Shown one piece after another: positions 46,349 through 57,920 of a stretch of 64,000 bases of DNA. Every line of letters starts with the position of its first letter. Position 1 is the first letter of the stretch. Made by a program: the position numbers and the translations under genes. The stretch is from assembly GCA_964017065.1 (NCBI GenBank), contig OZ024785.1:1321142-1385141 (forward strand). Reading direction: 5' to 3'. The stretch comes from Haliclona indistincta (Eukaryota > Porifera > Demospongiae > Haplosclerida > Chalinidae). The notes beneath the pieces were generated by a model. That model was not told the DNA's origin, made no database searches, and saw nothing but the letters and a program-made list of their open reading frames with translations.

Positions 46349-47245
46349 TCACTTGGTGCATACAGCACAGGTGAGCTCTTTCTGAGCATCATATGGTGGA
46401 CATGGTAGACCATTACAATTTGCTTCAACATGATACAAGAACCCTCCATTAACAATGGCTTGACTACCAGGAACAGACTCAGCATCTTTATCAACACACT
46501 CGTATGTTGCTTTGCTGTGACTATTTCGTTCAGTCATTAGGTATCCAGTATACTCCAGTGTCCACTGGCTAGGACAGTGATGCCATGCTGGAATCATCAG
46601 TACAGCTGCTCTATTGGAGACATGACAGACAGCACATGGAACATTGTGATATTGCAGTGCATAAAGAGGACTGCCAACATCTAGTCGATACTCTACTCCA
46701 TAAATAGAAGCATGATTCTGCACTCCAGGAGCATATGCTCCATACTCTGGGTTATTTGGTAGACATTGATAATTGCCTCCGGCTCCTTGATTGTAGAATG
46801 ATTTACCAGCTCTACCACTGTAGATGAGGTTTGTTCCTGTTATGTTAGGACACGATGTCCTCCCCCATCGTGTGTAGGTAGCTCCTCCACTAACAGGACC
46901 TGGTGGTCCTGCTATCCCTGCCTCTCCTCTCTCTCCCTTGTCTCCTTTCTGTCCACCAGCTCCATCTCGTCCATCTCTCCCAGGAGCTCCAGCAGGTCCT
47001 GGTAGACCATCTCTACCAGCTGGTCCATCACGACCATCTCGACCACTCAGTAGTTCATGAACAATTTCCAGCAAATCAGCTATTCTGCTGATTTGATACG
47101 TTTCATTAGAAACTGGTGAAGCTTGTCCTGCATGCAAGAAAAGACCGGATAAATTTATCTTATGATATAATTATTAGTTCTATAATATTGTACCTGTAAC
47201 AAATAACACTCCTACTAGAACCATCAGTTGTAGTATAGCCGCCAT
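46349..47245 (-). CDS. C3: spongin-type short-chain collagen, intact (276 aa)
   Basis: Exons 47194-47245 (signal MAAILQLMVLVGVLFV) and 46349-47127, frame preserved. It has 17 Gly-X-Y triplets and the same Cys-rich C-terminal domain as C1. It belongs to a subgroup with C7: different signal peptide, shorter N-terminal linker (IADLLEIVHELL), and a YRLDVGSPLYALQYHNVPC segment in place of YQLDGGSPLPALHNHNVPC. The donor and acceptor flanks (GCATGCAG acceptor) also match C7 only. Role as for C1. Confidence 0.9.
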
Positions 47246-47297
47246 TATGCTGGAATAATAAAATTCATTAATAAATAATGTTGTAGAAAATATGCTA

Positions 47298-47306
47298 CTT
47301 TTATAG
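47298..47306 (-). promoter_or_regulatory. TATA box of C3
   Basis: CTATAAAAG on the minus strand, 53 bp upstream of the ATG. Confidence 0.65.
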
Positions 47307-49040
47307 CACTAATCTAGCAACCTTTCATGCTTCAATCACAATCTTCTTTGTAGCTACACTCACTTAATTAGTGATGTTGATGACATAGAACTCAGGACTG
47401 ATCAGATGTTATTAAATCATGTTCCATGTGATCTGTTTAATAGTCCAGATCATTCTCTTGATCAAGAGAACTCTGTCACGTTTGCAGATGAAGTTCTCGC
47501 ACTAGTTATAGGACACAATAAGATATATTATAGCAATCTGCAGAGCTTCTCTACTCTCACTATTGCTTGTGATGTCTGCGCAAATATTTGTGGTAAGCAT
47601 ACAATTGCTATTGTCAAACTGACAATGGATTCATTGTTAACTCTTAGTTGAACAATCAGTTAAACTATTATTGTATTGAAGAAAATCTAAAAATAATTGT
47701 TGTTTTCAACTTCGAAACTGCTGTTAAAAAGTGAATTCATTTAAAAGGTGGTAATATTTAGAGAATAAGTCAAGTGCTTCATGAATTATTCATTTACATG
47801 TTGCGTAAGTGGTTCGGATTATCTCTCTTTAGTCAGTCAGTATCATCGTATCAAGATCAAGTGATGAGGTGTAATCAGATATCTCAGTACCTGCAGCTGG
47901 TCAGTGATGGTCTGGTTGTTGTCATTGTATGGTTACCCGGTCTCGCTACACGTCATTGAGTATACTCTCCAATTATCGCAGGGGTTCCTCATTGTTTACT
48001 CTTCATTATTGTGATGGATCGGCCGGTGTCCTTCATAATTCTCATGATGTCGTCATAAAAGTGACGTCTGTTACAGCAGTTTCTTTAGTTTCACCTGATC
48101 AACCTCTCCTAGTAACAGTGCTGTTCTTGTTACAGCGACCTCTGTCTGTCTTTAGTCAGATGTTGTGATTGAGGATACTCTTCTAGCTACTGTAGTAGCA
48201 GTCTACAATGCTAAAAATATTCAGGTTAGTTTCTATGATCGGGATTATCATTCTGGTACATGCATGCATGGTTGTCATAATGATGGTGGTAAGTTAGTGT
48301 TTATAGCTTCCTTCATTTGCTACAAATGACACACTATAGCTAGTGCTGTCACTTGAAACTTGCTAACCAACAATGGTATTTTTTCCAGCAATTGATCTAA
48401 TCTCATTCATGAGCAAATTCTAGTTTGATGTGTAGCTACAGTATATTGTTGTAGTCGCATTCTATTGATATCTCGAGACATACTGGTATTACGATTTTAT
48501 CATGTTCTAGCACGGCTGCATCAGTTTGCAGTGATTGATGCTGCAAATTAAAATACAGCAAACTATGACTACTTATTTAGTTTGATTTTGTTAATATTAG
48601 TGTTGACACTTATGTTCATTGTACTATAGTTGTAGCTATGGTAACCACTAGTGTGCTATAACATACAGTTTCTGGACAGTATTAATTTTTGCTCTGATGA
48701 TGTGCAAGACTTGCAAACGCAAACATAATCTATTACTTAGCATGACACTGGAATAATATACAAACAATAAAGGACGGTTCCATTGCTTAGCCAGCTAGGT
48801 GCTAGCACAGCTGCAGTGAAGCACTAGCTCCTTGTATATACTTTCCCGACCCGTGCATAAAGGCATCGCGTAGACCCCGCATGTTGCCAGGCAACTCTAC
48901 AACGTCATATGATGTCACGTAATTAGACCACTAATGTAAACACAGGAAGTCAGATAGTAATTAGTGTTGCATGACTATCCACAGGTGTTGATAGCTAATA
49001 ATAGCTGTACTGACTAATCTTCCCATCCTTTCTATATGAC
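47307..49040. repeat. 1.75-kb C3 upstream block, duplicated upstream of C7 (57921-59670)
   Basis: The two copies align along their length. Some stretches look exon-like on the plus strand: about 47380-47560 (ELRTDQMLLNHVPCDLFNSP) and 48157-48223, which runs from TTTAG to a GTTAGT donor and encodes EDTLLATVVAVYNAKNIQ. In the second copy the first of these is frameshifted. I recognise no family. They may be relic exons carried along by the duplication. Confidence 0.6.
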
Positions 49041-50202
49041 CATATCTTCCTACACATCACCTCCATACAGGAATATGAACAGCAACACTGCTTCACCACA
49101 GACACTATGCAATGAGGCATGATACTTGGCAACAACACCACCCTAGTCCTACTAACAGAGCAAGAATCACTTATTATCTCAACAACAATACATCACTAAT
49201 TATATCACATACACAATTATGGTTGCGTAATGTACTGTAGGCAAGCCCATAATACCTATCCTGTATAATAATGCTACTAGTAGCCACGCTTCAAGATGCA
49301 TAACATAATGTTCTCATGTTAATGATTCTTATGCATTTGCATGATATGTACGTTTGTGTGTGTCATGAGTTTGTGATTAATTAGCAAATATTAATAGTAT
49401 AATGACTTCAGCTACACATGTACCATTATTGCATGTTATCTGTTTATCTTTGGCCTCTCATCGGTTTGCTCACTATGTTTTTACCTCACTATATATTGTA
49501 GTGTGTTATAGCCGTTTGTTGTTTATCATAAGTCATAGTTCACTAGTATAAATTTACTTCATTCTTTCATACTGTATCACAAACTATCACTATGTATGAC
49601 AAGTTATTTGTCTCTCAATACTATTTCTCATCTCATGCAGTGAGTGAATTCATGTACATAGTTGCTCACAACTCTTCGAACATTTTGATTCACATCCACC
49701 ACTTCATCATTACTTGCTGTTCTTTGTCTCACTAAATAATTAGGTGGTGTATTCACTATGCCAGTGATATTCTCAACACTACATCTAACTATAACACAAT
49801 TGACATTTAAAAAAGCATATTATAGCATGAGCATCAGCATTATTGTTACTGGGTGTGCAGTACTAGTTTCATGACAGTGTAGGTTGTTGCTGTACTCACC
49901 TACACATGACAGATGATGGGTGTGTGGATGAGTGGGTGAGCAAGAGAGTGGATAAGTAGATGGATCAACAAATAGACGATTGAGTGGAGTAGGTGAGTGC
50001 ATAGAAGGGTAGAGAGGTGAGTGAGTATATGGATAAGTGAGTGGGAGAATAATCATGTAGATTATCGAAGCAACATAGACGCAGCATCAAGTGGGTGAGT
50101 AGGCGGGTATGTGTGTGTATGAGTAAGTGGGTGAGTGAGTGAGTGCCGGAATGAGTAAGAGAGTGAATGGGCAAGCGAGTGGGTGAGTGAGTGTCTCCTC
50201 AC
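49041..50202. other. Intergenic, simple-sequence rich
   Basis: No gene was found. From about 49910 to 50190 the plus strand is dominated by GAGTGGGTGAGTGAGT-like degenerate repeats. Open frames on the minus strand there are translations of the repeat. Confidence 0.5.
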
Positions 50203-50335
50203 CTAACTCCTCTACTAGTCTGGTCAGCATCACTAGTACTGGGCTCTTTTGTAGCCACATCATTCTCCAGAAGTCTCCCATGGTCTCCGGGAGAGGAGCT
50301 TGTGTTGCTAAGAAAGCCTTTTGACAACGATAACT
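50203..50335 (-). CDS. Protein-tyrosine phosphatase domain exon (orphan)
   Basis: Exon 50203-50335 has canonical acceptor and donor. It encodes [20 protein letters not shown], then [20 protein letters not shown]. This is the conserved early part of a classical PTP domain (YIATQGPLPxTxxDFWxMvW in known receptor PTPs), well before the catalytic Cys. No other PTP exon was found within several kb on either side, so it is either one exon of a gene with long introns or a fragment. A candidate upstream exon is 51127-51229. Confidence 0.6.
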
Positions 50336-50337
50336 CT

Positions 50338-50338
<1 letters not shown>

Positions 50339-50413
<75 letters not shown>
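50339..50413. repeat. (GA)n/(TC)n microsatellite next to the PTP exon
   Basis: About 75 bp of nearly pure GA dinucleotide with one A interruption. On the gene strand it is a long TC tract ending directly at the exon's CAG acceptor. Confidence 0.95.
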
Positions 50414-50416
<3 letters not shown>

Positions 50417-51126
50417 GTATTCTTCTTCTTCACACGTACAATACAACATGAGTGTTGTCAAGTCATTAGTGTTCTCTGTTAGTAAACAAGTGTACAGTGC
50501 TTGTAATTGAAAGTGAGAACTGATGAAATCAAGACAACACATCCAGGTATTTCTACTCACACCTCTATTCTACCCTCTCTACTCACATCCAGGTAGTTAC
50601 AGATGATACATGAGTTACTGATGATGCACAGATGAGCGTCTATAGTAACTGAGAGTGCAGTCTGAAGTGAGGATGCCTGGAGCAGGAAGAGTAGGTGAGG
50701 AGAGAGTCAACAGCTAGATACACAATAGAGGTGAAGGTATCTGAGAGTTTACTATCTACAACAGCAACGAGAGTTGTCAAATACTACATTCGACCCTGTT
50801 GTGTGAATTTGATCCTCGGACAAACATTAATGACAACATGAGTATTAGTGTAGATATAATACATTTATGAAACACAGTTCAGGACAACTTGTGTACAATT
50901 TGTCAAAAGAGCTTTTCAACTAAACTTAAATTCACAAATTTCAACTAAAACTTACGTATAAATCAGAACAAGAACAAGTCATACACTCAGTATGTACCAT
51001 GTAGTGGAGGAAGATTCATATTCATGAATGACCTTTCATGTACAGATGTAGAAGTATTTTCTTACTGACATGTGCAAATAAACCACTATAATACGGCATT
51101 AATCATTATTATAGTGTGCTCCTCAC

Positions 51127-51229
51127 CTGCGTAGCATTGCTTTGCTCAGGCGCAGCTCCTCATCAACATCCACTAGAGCAGAATGGAACACTACCTGTCC
51201 ACTATCATCCAGTCCTATCAGATCCTGCT
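51127..51229 (-). CDS. Possible exon, unidentified
   Basis: Bounded by AATAG and GTGAGG on the minus strand, it is open in the frame EQDLIGLDDSGQVVF and on through DVDEELRLSKAMLR. The composition is protein-like. I recognise no family. It may belong with the downstream PTP exon. The surrounding 50414-51678 shows nothing else coding. Confidence 0.3.
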
Positions 51230-51277
51230 CTATTGAGATAAAGAGGAAAATGAAAAATTAGTCATGTGCTATGCTAG

Positions 51278-51321
51278 CCTCGTACCCAGGCGCTAGTGAG
51301 GAGAAGCACCTGGGTACGAGG
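51278..51321. repeat. Short hairpin element
   Basis: CCTCGTACCCAGG and its inverse CCTGGGTACGAGG are separated by 18 bp, probably the fused ends of a deleted MITE. Confidence 0.5.
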
Positions 51322-51678
51322 ATACTATGCACATTTTTACACAATCAAATTTTGATAATACACATCAAATTTTAGCACAGCCTGACACAGAATGATCATG
51401 TGATCTCAGGTAATATCTACATAATTTAATAACTATTGAATAACTTGGATGGTATAGTTACAAGCACTCTAATACCAGTCTAGTTCCATCACACTCACCT
51501 CTTTTAGGCACTCTAGTTCATCAATATTGGTATTATAAGAATTTCTTCAACTATCAAAAAAAGTAAAATCACTAACATACATAAAGAACACTAACTATTG
51601 TAACTGATTCAGAAGTCAGAACAAAGGGTACAAGTTGGTATCTGCAGGTTCTTTTGAATCAACATGCATGCATGATGT

Positions 51679-52588
51679 TCACTTGGTGCACACAGCACAG
51701 GTGAGCTCTTTCTGAGCATCATAAGGTGGACATGGTAGACCATTACAATTTGCTTCAACATGATAGAATAATCCTCCATCAACGTTAGTATGGCTACCAG
51801 GAACAGACTCTGGATCTTTATCAACACACTCGTATGTTGCTTTGCTGTGAGTCTTGTATTCAGTCATTAGGTATCCAGTATACTCCAGTATCCACTGGCT
51901 TGGACACTCATGCCATGCTGGAATCATCAGTACAGCTGCTCTATTGGAGACATGACAGACAGCACATGGAACATTGTGGTCATGCAGTGCAGGAAGAGGG
52001 CTACCACCATCCAGTTGATACTCTACTCCATATATTGGAGCATGGTTCTGCACTCCAGGAGCATATTGTCCATATTGTGGGTTATTTGGTAGACATTGAT
52101 AGTTGCCTCCTCCTCCTGAATGGGTATGCCACGATTTGCCAGCTCTACCACTATAGACGAGGCTTGTTCCTGCAGTGTTAGGGCATGATGTCCTTCCCCA
52201 TCGTGTGTAGGTAGCTCCTCCACTAACAGGACCAGGTGGTCCTGCTATCCCTGCCTCCCCTCTCTCTCCCTTGTCTCCTTTCTGTCCATTAGATCCATCA
52301 CGTCCATCTCTCCCAGGAGCTCCAGCAGGTCCTGGTAGACCATCTCTACCAGCTGGTCCATCACGGCCATCTCGGCCACTCAGTAGCTCATGAACAACTT
52401 GTAGATCCTCCAGTACATCAGCTACTCTGCTGATGTTAGATACCTTGCGAGTTTCAGTAGAAACTGGTTGACCCCATCCTGTAGAGACTTGATAAACACC
52501 ACTGTATGTAACTCATCTAATACACATGTACTGTACCAGTTATGAATAGTGCTCCAGTGAGAACCACTATTTGTAGTAGTATTGCCAT
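51679..52588 (-). CDS. C4: spongin-type short-chain collagen, intact (283 aa)
   Basis: Exons 52537-52588 (signal MAILLQIVVLTGALFIT) and 51679-52478, frame preserved. The body matches C1/C5 (linker with VSNISRVADVLEDLQVVHEL, 17 triplets), whereas its signal exon and its GTAC donor resemble the C3/C7 type. It may therefore be a recombinant between subgroups. It reads CVDKDPESVPG where the others have DAES, and QWILEYTGY for QWTLEYTGY. Confidence 0.9.
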
Positions 52589-52634
52589 CAAATTTGAGAT
52601 AGATAATGATATTATATTAAGGGCTGGATTAGTT

Positions 52635-52643
52635 CCTTTTATA
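52635..52643 (-). promoter_or_regulatory. TATA box of C4
   Basis: TATAAAAGG on the minus strand, 47 bp upstream of the ATG. Confidence 0.6.
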
Positions 52644-52699
52644 CATGTTGTCCTACAGCTGCACCTGTGATGCTGACAACCTATAGAATCACTACTAGA

Positions 52700-53651
52700 T
52701 ATCATTGCTACATTGCCTCGAACTTCTCTAAGTGAAGAAATTCGATTAAATCATCAACTCAATTACAAAAGTCCATTACTTTACGACCACTGTGACACTA
52801 TGGCTCTCATTGTGCATTATATGAAGCCAAATTCTCAATCTCACAGCTGCTGTTTACAATGCTTAGTTGACCACTTTATTGATAACAGATAAACATTTGC
52901 ATCTGCAAATAGAGCGACATGGTTATCAATATAGACTTTTTGGTATCACTCTCAGTAAGTTGCTTGCGACTCATTAGACATCTTACATGTTTTAGCCAGA
53001 ACAGTGACACCATGCAGAAATGAAGAATCATGACTAATGTGTTATCAGGTATTCTACAGATAAGTAATGAATGACTTGGATGGTATAGTTACAACCACTC
53101 TAAGACCTGTCTATTTAGTCTCACATTCCATCACATTCATGACGTCATGGAAATTTCTCTTCTGGTCACTTTCAAACACAAGCTAGTTTTATTATTAAAA
53201 ATTTATAAATCATTGTTGAGTAGGTGAAAGAATGCTCAATCATGATAAGTGTCCTCATTAAAGGGCCAAACTATGATCAAAATAATATTATGCTCTCCAA
53301 GCACAATGCCACTATGCTATTTATGAATATTATTACGTGCGCAACCAATTCACCACAGAGCCTGTAAGTGGCTTTCTATTGATGCTCTATTGAACATTTG
53401 ATACTACACCTACATGTAGGCAATAATATTTTGTCACATTTTCTCAAATGTTCATTATGTCAGCAAAAATAATTAGTCAATTGCAATTTCCAGCAGTCAA
53501 TTGCAAGGCCTAATTCCTTAGTAAGTATGAGTCCTTTTTCTTTTGTGAGGAAGAAAACCTTAATAATATTAACTTGTTTCCCGGCTATAAATCCTGGCTT
53601 TCAAAGCATAATAATTAAAATTAATTTTATATCACACAATTATTGTATTGT
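52700..53651. repeat. Collagen-cluster spacer, copy 2
   Basis: Noncoding. 52830-53651 parallels 59790-61268 and, from 53000, 41690-42368. It keeps the unoccupied TTAA site (about 53252-53269). Confidence 0.8.
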
Positions 53652-54569
53652 TCACTTGGTGCACACAGCACAGGTGAGCTCTTTCTGAGCATCATAAGGT
53701 GGACATGGTAGACCATTACAATTTGCTTCAACATGATAGAACAACCCTCCATCAGTGTCAGCATGGCTACCAGGAACAGACTCTGCATCTTTATCAACAC
53801 ACTCGTATGTTGCTTTGCCGTGAGTACGATGTTCAGTCATTAGGTATCCAGTATACTCCAGTGTCCACTGGCTAGGACAGTGATGCCATGCTGGAATCAT
53901 CAGTACAGCTGCTCTAGTGGAGACATGACAGACAGCACATGGTACATTGTGTTGATCTAGTGCAGGAAGAGGACTACCACCATTTAGTTGATACTCAACT
54001 CCATATATTGGAGCTCGATTCTGCACTCCAGGAGCATATTGTCCATATTGTGGGTTATTTGGTAGACATTGATAGTTGCCTCCTCCTCCTGAATGGCTAT
54101 ACCATGATTTACCAGCTCTGCCACTGTAGACGAGGCTTGTTCCTGCAGTGTTAGGACACGATGTCCTCCCCCATCGTGTGTAGGTAGCTCCTCCACTAAC
54201 AGGACCAGGTGGTCCTGCTATACCTGCCTCTCCTCTCTCTCCCTTGTCTCCTTTCTGTCCATCAACTCCATCTCGTCCATCTCTCCCAGGAGCTCCAGCA
54301 GGTCCTGGTAGACCATCTCTACCAGCTGGTCCATCACGACCATCTCGACCACTCAGTAGCTCATGAACAACTTGTAGATCCTCCAGTACATCAGCTACTC
54401 TACTGATGTTAGATACCTTGCGAGTTTCAGTAGAAACTGGTAGAGCCCATCCTAAAAATATTAATATTGACAAATTGTTATAACAAAAGTATCAACTGCG
54501 CTGTGAGGTACCTTTAGGCAGAATCAAAACAACTGTAAGTACAAGCAGAAGATATGAAAGTGTTCCCAT
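53652..54569 (-). CDS. C5: spongin-type short-chain collagen, intact (285 aa)
   Basis: Exons 54512-54569 (signal, same MGTLSYLLL start as C1) and 53652-54451. It is very close to C1 in coding sequence, flanks and length. Differences include GVDGQKGDK in the triple helix and NPQYGQYAPG in the C-terminal domain. Clearly a recent tandem duplicate with C1 and C10. Confidence 0.9.
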
Positions 54570-54620
54570 TGTCTTGTTGCTGTAAACTAACAATACAATA
54601 AGTGCATTAGTTGTTATATT

Positions 54621-54629
54621 CTTTTATAG
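54621..54629 (-). promoter_or_regulatory. TATA box of C5
   Basis: CTATAAAAG on the minus strand, 52 bp upstream of the ATG. Confidence 0.65.
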
Positions 54630-55105
54630 TCTCTCACTAAAAATAAGATATTGAATTGTGGACATAAAGGTATCTACCTCATATCCACAGTACCATTCAG
54701 CTTGTGATTGTGATGTCACAAGGGGAGGATCGTGATGCAGTGGTTCCCAGAAATGCCTCTCCTCTGATAACCTACAATAGTGAGAAATGGCTTTGAGGCT
54801 GTTTTGATGGTTCACTCACAAACAGCTAGTGGGCAGTACATAGGCCGCAGTCTCACACATACCAGACCTTCTTAGCCGCATCACATGACAAGCTTCATAA
54901 AAATGAATTCAGTTCTGTCATAATTCTTTACCACATACTATGTATGTGTATGGACCAATCATTGTTGACAATTTTGCACTAGATGTGGACAATACCTTTT
55001 TCTCATACTAGCTACAAGGTGCTTTATCTGTTGATTAATGCAATTATGCATTGAGTATTGCCATTGACACAAACCATACCATAATTATTGCAGTTTAAAT
55101 CTACA
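54630..55105. other. C5 5' flank, duplicated
   Basis: Noncoding, matches 43353-43740 and 63702-64000. No gene was found. Confidence 0.75.
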
Positions 55106-55106
55106 T

Positions 55107-56010
55107 CATTGTTGACTTAGTGCACACAGCACAGGTAAGCTCTTTCTGAGAGCCATTATGGTGAACATGGTATATAGACCATTACAGCTTGCTTCAACAT
55201 GATACAAGAACCCTCCATTAATGATGGCTTGACTACCAGGAACAGACTTTATTAACACACTCGTATGTTGCTTTCTGTGATCATATCCTTCAGTCATTAG
55301 GTATCCAGCATACTCCAGTGTCCACTGGCTGGGACAGTGACGCCATGCTGGAATATTCAGTACTGCTGCTCTAGTGGAGACATGACAGACAGCACATGGA
55401 ACATTGTGGTCATGCTGTACAAGAAGAGGGCTACCACCATCTAGTTGATACTCTACTCAATAAAAATAGAAAATGTTTTGCACTCCAGGAGCATATATTA
55501 TCCATACTCTGGGTTATTTGGTAGACATTGATAGTTGTCTCCTCCTCCTTTTTGATGGTAGAATGATTTACCAGCTCTGCCACTGTAGACGAGGCTTGTT
55601 CCTGCAGTGTTAGGACATGATGTCCTCCCCCATCGTGTGTAGGTAGCTCCTCCACTAACAGGACCAGGTGGTCCTGCTATCCCTGCCTCTCCTCTCTCTC
55701 CCTTGTCTCCTTTCTGTCCATTAGCTCCATCTCGTCCATCTCTCCCAGGAGCTCCAGCAGGTCCTGGTAGACCATCTCTACCAGCTGGTCCATCACGACT
55801 ATCTTGACCGCCACTGAGTAGCTCATGAAAAATTTTAAATCCTCAACTACTCTGCTAATCTGGTATGTTTCATTAGAAACTGGCAAAGCCCATTCTGCTA
55901 TGAATGAATAATCAATATTATCTTATAATAATGTAGATTCTACATCGTTCCTGCAGCAGAAAATACTCCTGCAAGGCCGGACAACCAGTTGTAGTATTCT
56001 CACTTTTATA
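55107..56010 (-). pseudogene. C6: short-chain collagen pseudogene
   Basis: A full-length relic: C-terminal domain at 55107-55640, collagen triplets at about 55670-55820, linker to 55890, signal-exon relic at about 55948-56010 and a CTATAAAAG-like box at about 55998. Several small insertions and deletions break the frame (for example a run of added bases near 55455-55470, shortened VDKDAESVPG at 55240 and a disrupted GRDGRD start at 55797-55812). Confidence 0.8.
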
Positions 56011-56159
56011 GTAAAACGTCATGCTGTTCGCTGCTTCAAAGCGAATGATCCTCTATCAAGATGCAAATGACCCTCTATTAAGATACACCCTTACCTGATT
56101 ATTTATGCCGATGACATAAGACTCACCACTCATAAGGCATTTAAAATTTAATCAAAAAT

Positions 56160-56440
56160 TCCCTTTTGAGAGAATATTGTTCTAACAAGCAAATATGAGC
56201 CAGCTAATATGCTGGGTCACATGCTGGGTCAGAGACTTGGTGTCTCTCCGCACATTACTATTCGACAACTTTTTCAAAAACTTTCGGTGACTCTCTGGCG
56301 GCGAAATGCTACTCTTCTGCTGAGGAGACGTCATCCAGGTCCCCTTGCTCTTGACTGTCATTACTAACTCTTTCATTTTTGTCTGTGTCTTCTTTGTTGT
56401 TTTTTTGTTTGTTTGTCTTTATCCAGTTTTGTTTGTTCCT
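56160..56440 (+). mobile_element. Non-LTR retrotransposon 3' remnant, at the site paralogous to 45050-45682
   Basis: The plus strand reads RQLFQKLSVTLWRRNATLLL, similar in pattern to LYQRLSMAVQRGNAASV in the fragment at 45.6 kb. The DNA before both is alike (TTTTGAGAGAATA at about 45037 and 56163). It is probably the same ancient insertion, shortened differently in the two duplicates. Confidence 0.4.
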
Positions 56441-56962
56441 GTTCATGTATATTTTAGCTTAGCCATATTATCATTTTCACCAAATACGAGTCATGATTGC
56501 GAGAGTTAGAGACATTATGGCGCACTAGTAATGATTTATATAGTAGACTTCAAAGAATTATCGTTTTTTCGATATGATTTGTGGAGCTACTCTGACTCCC
56601 ACTGATGACTGTACAATAACAACGCTTTTGGTAAACAATTGCTATTGTCAAACTAACAATTGATCTTTTGTTACATTTATAATGTAATCATAATCAAATT
56701 GAACTGAAGTATTCATAATCATTAATTAAAAATTACATTAATTTTAGTATCGAAGAAAAATTGTTTTTAATTTCTAAACTGCTGTTAAAAAGTATATTCA
56801 TTCAAAAAAGTCGTAATATTCGATATAACTGATAAAACTATTCGAGAGCCTAAATATACAAACTATTACAACTGATTCAGTAAGTCAAAACAATGGCTAC
56901 GAGTTGGTATCTACGGGTTCTTTTCAAATAAAATGCATGCATAATCATAATTATTGTATTGT
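56441..56962. other. Collagen-cluster spacer, paralogous to about 45683-46348
   Basis: AT-rich noncoding DNA with the same ATTATGGCGCACTAGT landmark. No gene was found. Confidence 0.7.
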
Positions 56963-57859
56963 TCACTTGGTGCATACAGCACAGGTGAGCTCTTTCTCAG
57001 CATCATATGGTGGACATGGTAGACCATTACAATTTGCTTCAACATGATACAAGAACCCTCCATTAACGATGGCTTGACTACCAGGAATAGACTCAGCATC
57101 TTTATCAACACACTCGTATGTTGCTTTGCTGTGACTGTTTCGTTCAGTCATTAGGTATCCAGTATACTCCAGTGTCCACTGGCTAGGACAGTGACGCCAT
57201 GCTGGAATCATCAGTACAGCTGCTCTAGTGGAGACATGACAGACAGAACATGGAACATTGTGGTATTGCAGTGCATAAAGTGGACTGCCAACATCTAGTC
57301 GATACTCTACTCCATAAATAGAAGCATGATTCTGCACTCCAGGAGCATACTGTCCATACTCTGGGTTATTTGGTAGACATTGATAGTTGCCTCCTCCTCC
57401 TGAATGGGTATGCCATGATTTACCAGCTCTACCACTGTAGATGAGGCTTGTTCCTGCAGTGTTAGGACACGATGTCCTCCCCCATCGTGTGTAGGTAGCT
57501 CCTCCACTATCAGGACCAGGTGGTCCTGCTATCCCTGCCTCTCCTCTCTCTCCCTTGTCTCCTTTCTGTCCATTAGCTCCATCTCGTCTATCTCTCCCAG
57601 GAGCTCCAGCAGGTCCTGGTAGACCATCTCTACCAGCTGGTCCATCACGACCATCTCGACCACTCAATAGCTCATGAACAATTTCCAGCAAATCAGTTAT
57701 TCTGCTGATTTGATACATTTCATTGGAAACTGGTGAAGCCCATCCTGCATGCAAGAAAGGACATGATAAAAATGATCGTATAATAGATTAGTTCTATAAT
57801 ATTGTACCTGTAATGAATAACACTCCTACTAGGACCATCAGTTGTAGTATAGCCGCCAT
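56963..57859 (-). CDS. C7: spongin-type short-chain collagen, intact (277 aa)
   Basis: Exons 57808-57859 (signal MAAILQLMVLVGVLFIT) and 56963-57744. It is the partner of C3: same linker, same YRLDVGSPLYALQ segment, same flanks. It reads APGRDRRDGANGQ, so one triplet is changed from GRD-GRD to GRD-RRD. This removes a glycine and creates the only break in the triple-helix repeat among the intact copies. PDSGGATY replaces PVSGGATY. Confidence 0.9.
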
Positions 57860-57911
57860 TATGCTGGAATAATAGATTTCATTAATAACTTATGCTGTAG
57901 AAAATGTGCTA

Positions 57912-57920
57912 CTTTTATAG
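57912..57920 (-). promoter_or_regulatory. TATA box of C7
   Basis: CTATAAAAG on the minus strand, 53 bp upstream of the ATG. Confidence 0.65.

Noticed and set aside
49820..50560. Minus-strand Ser/Thr/His/Pro-rich frames
   Set aside because: Outside the 133-bp phosphatase exon they translate simple GAGT and GA repeats.
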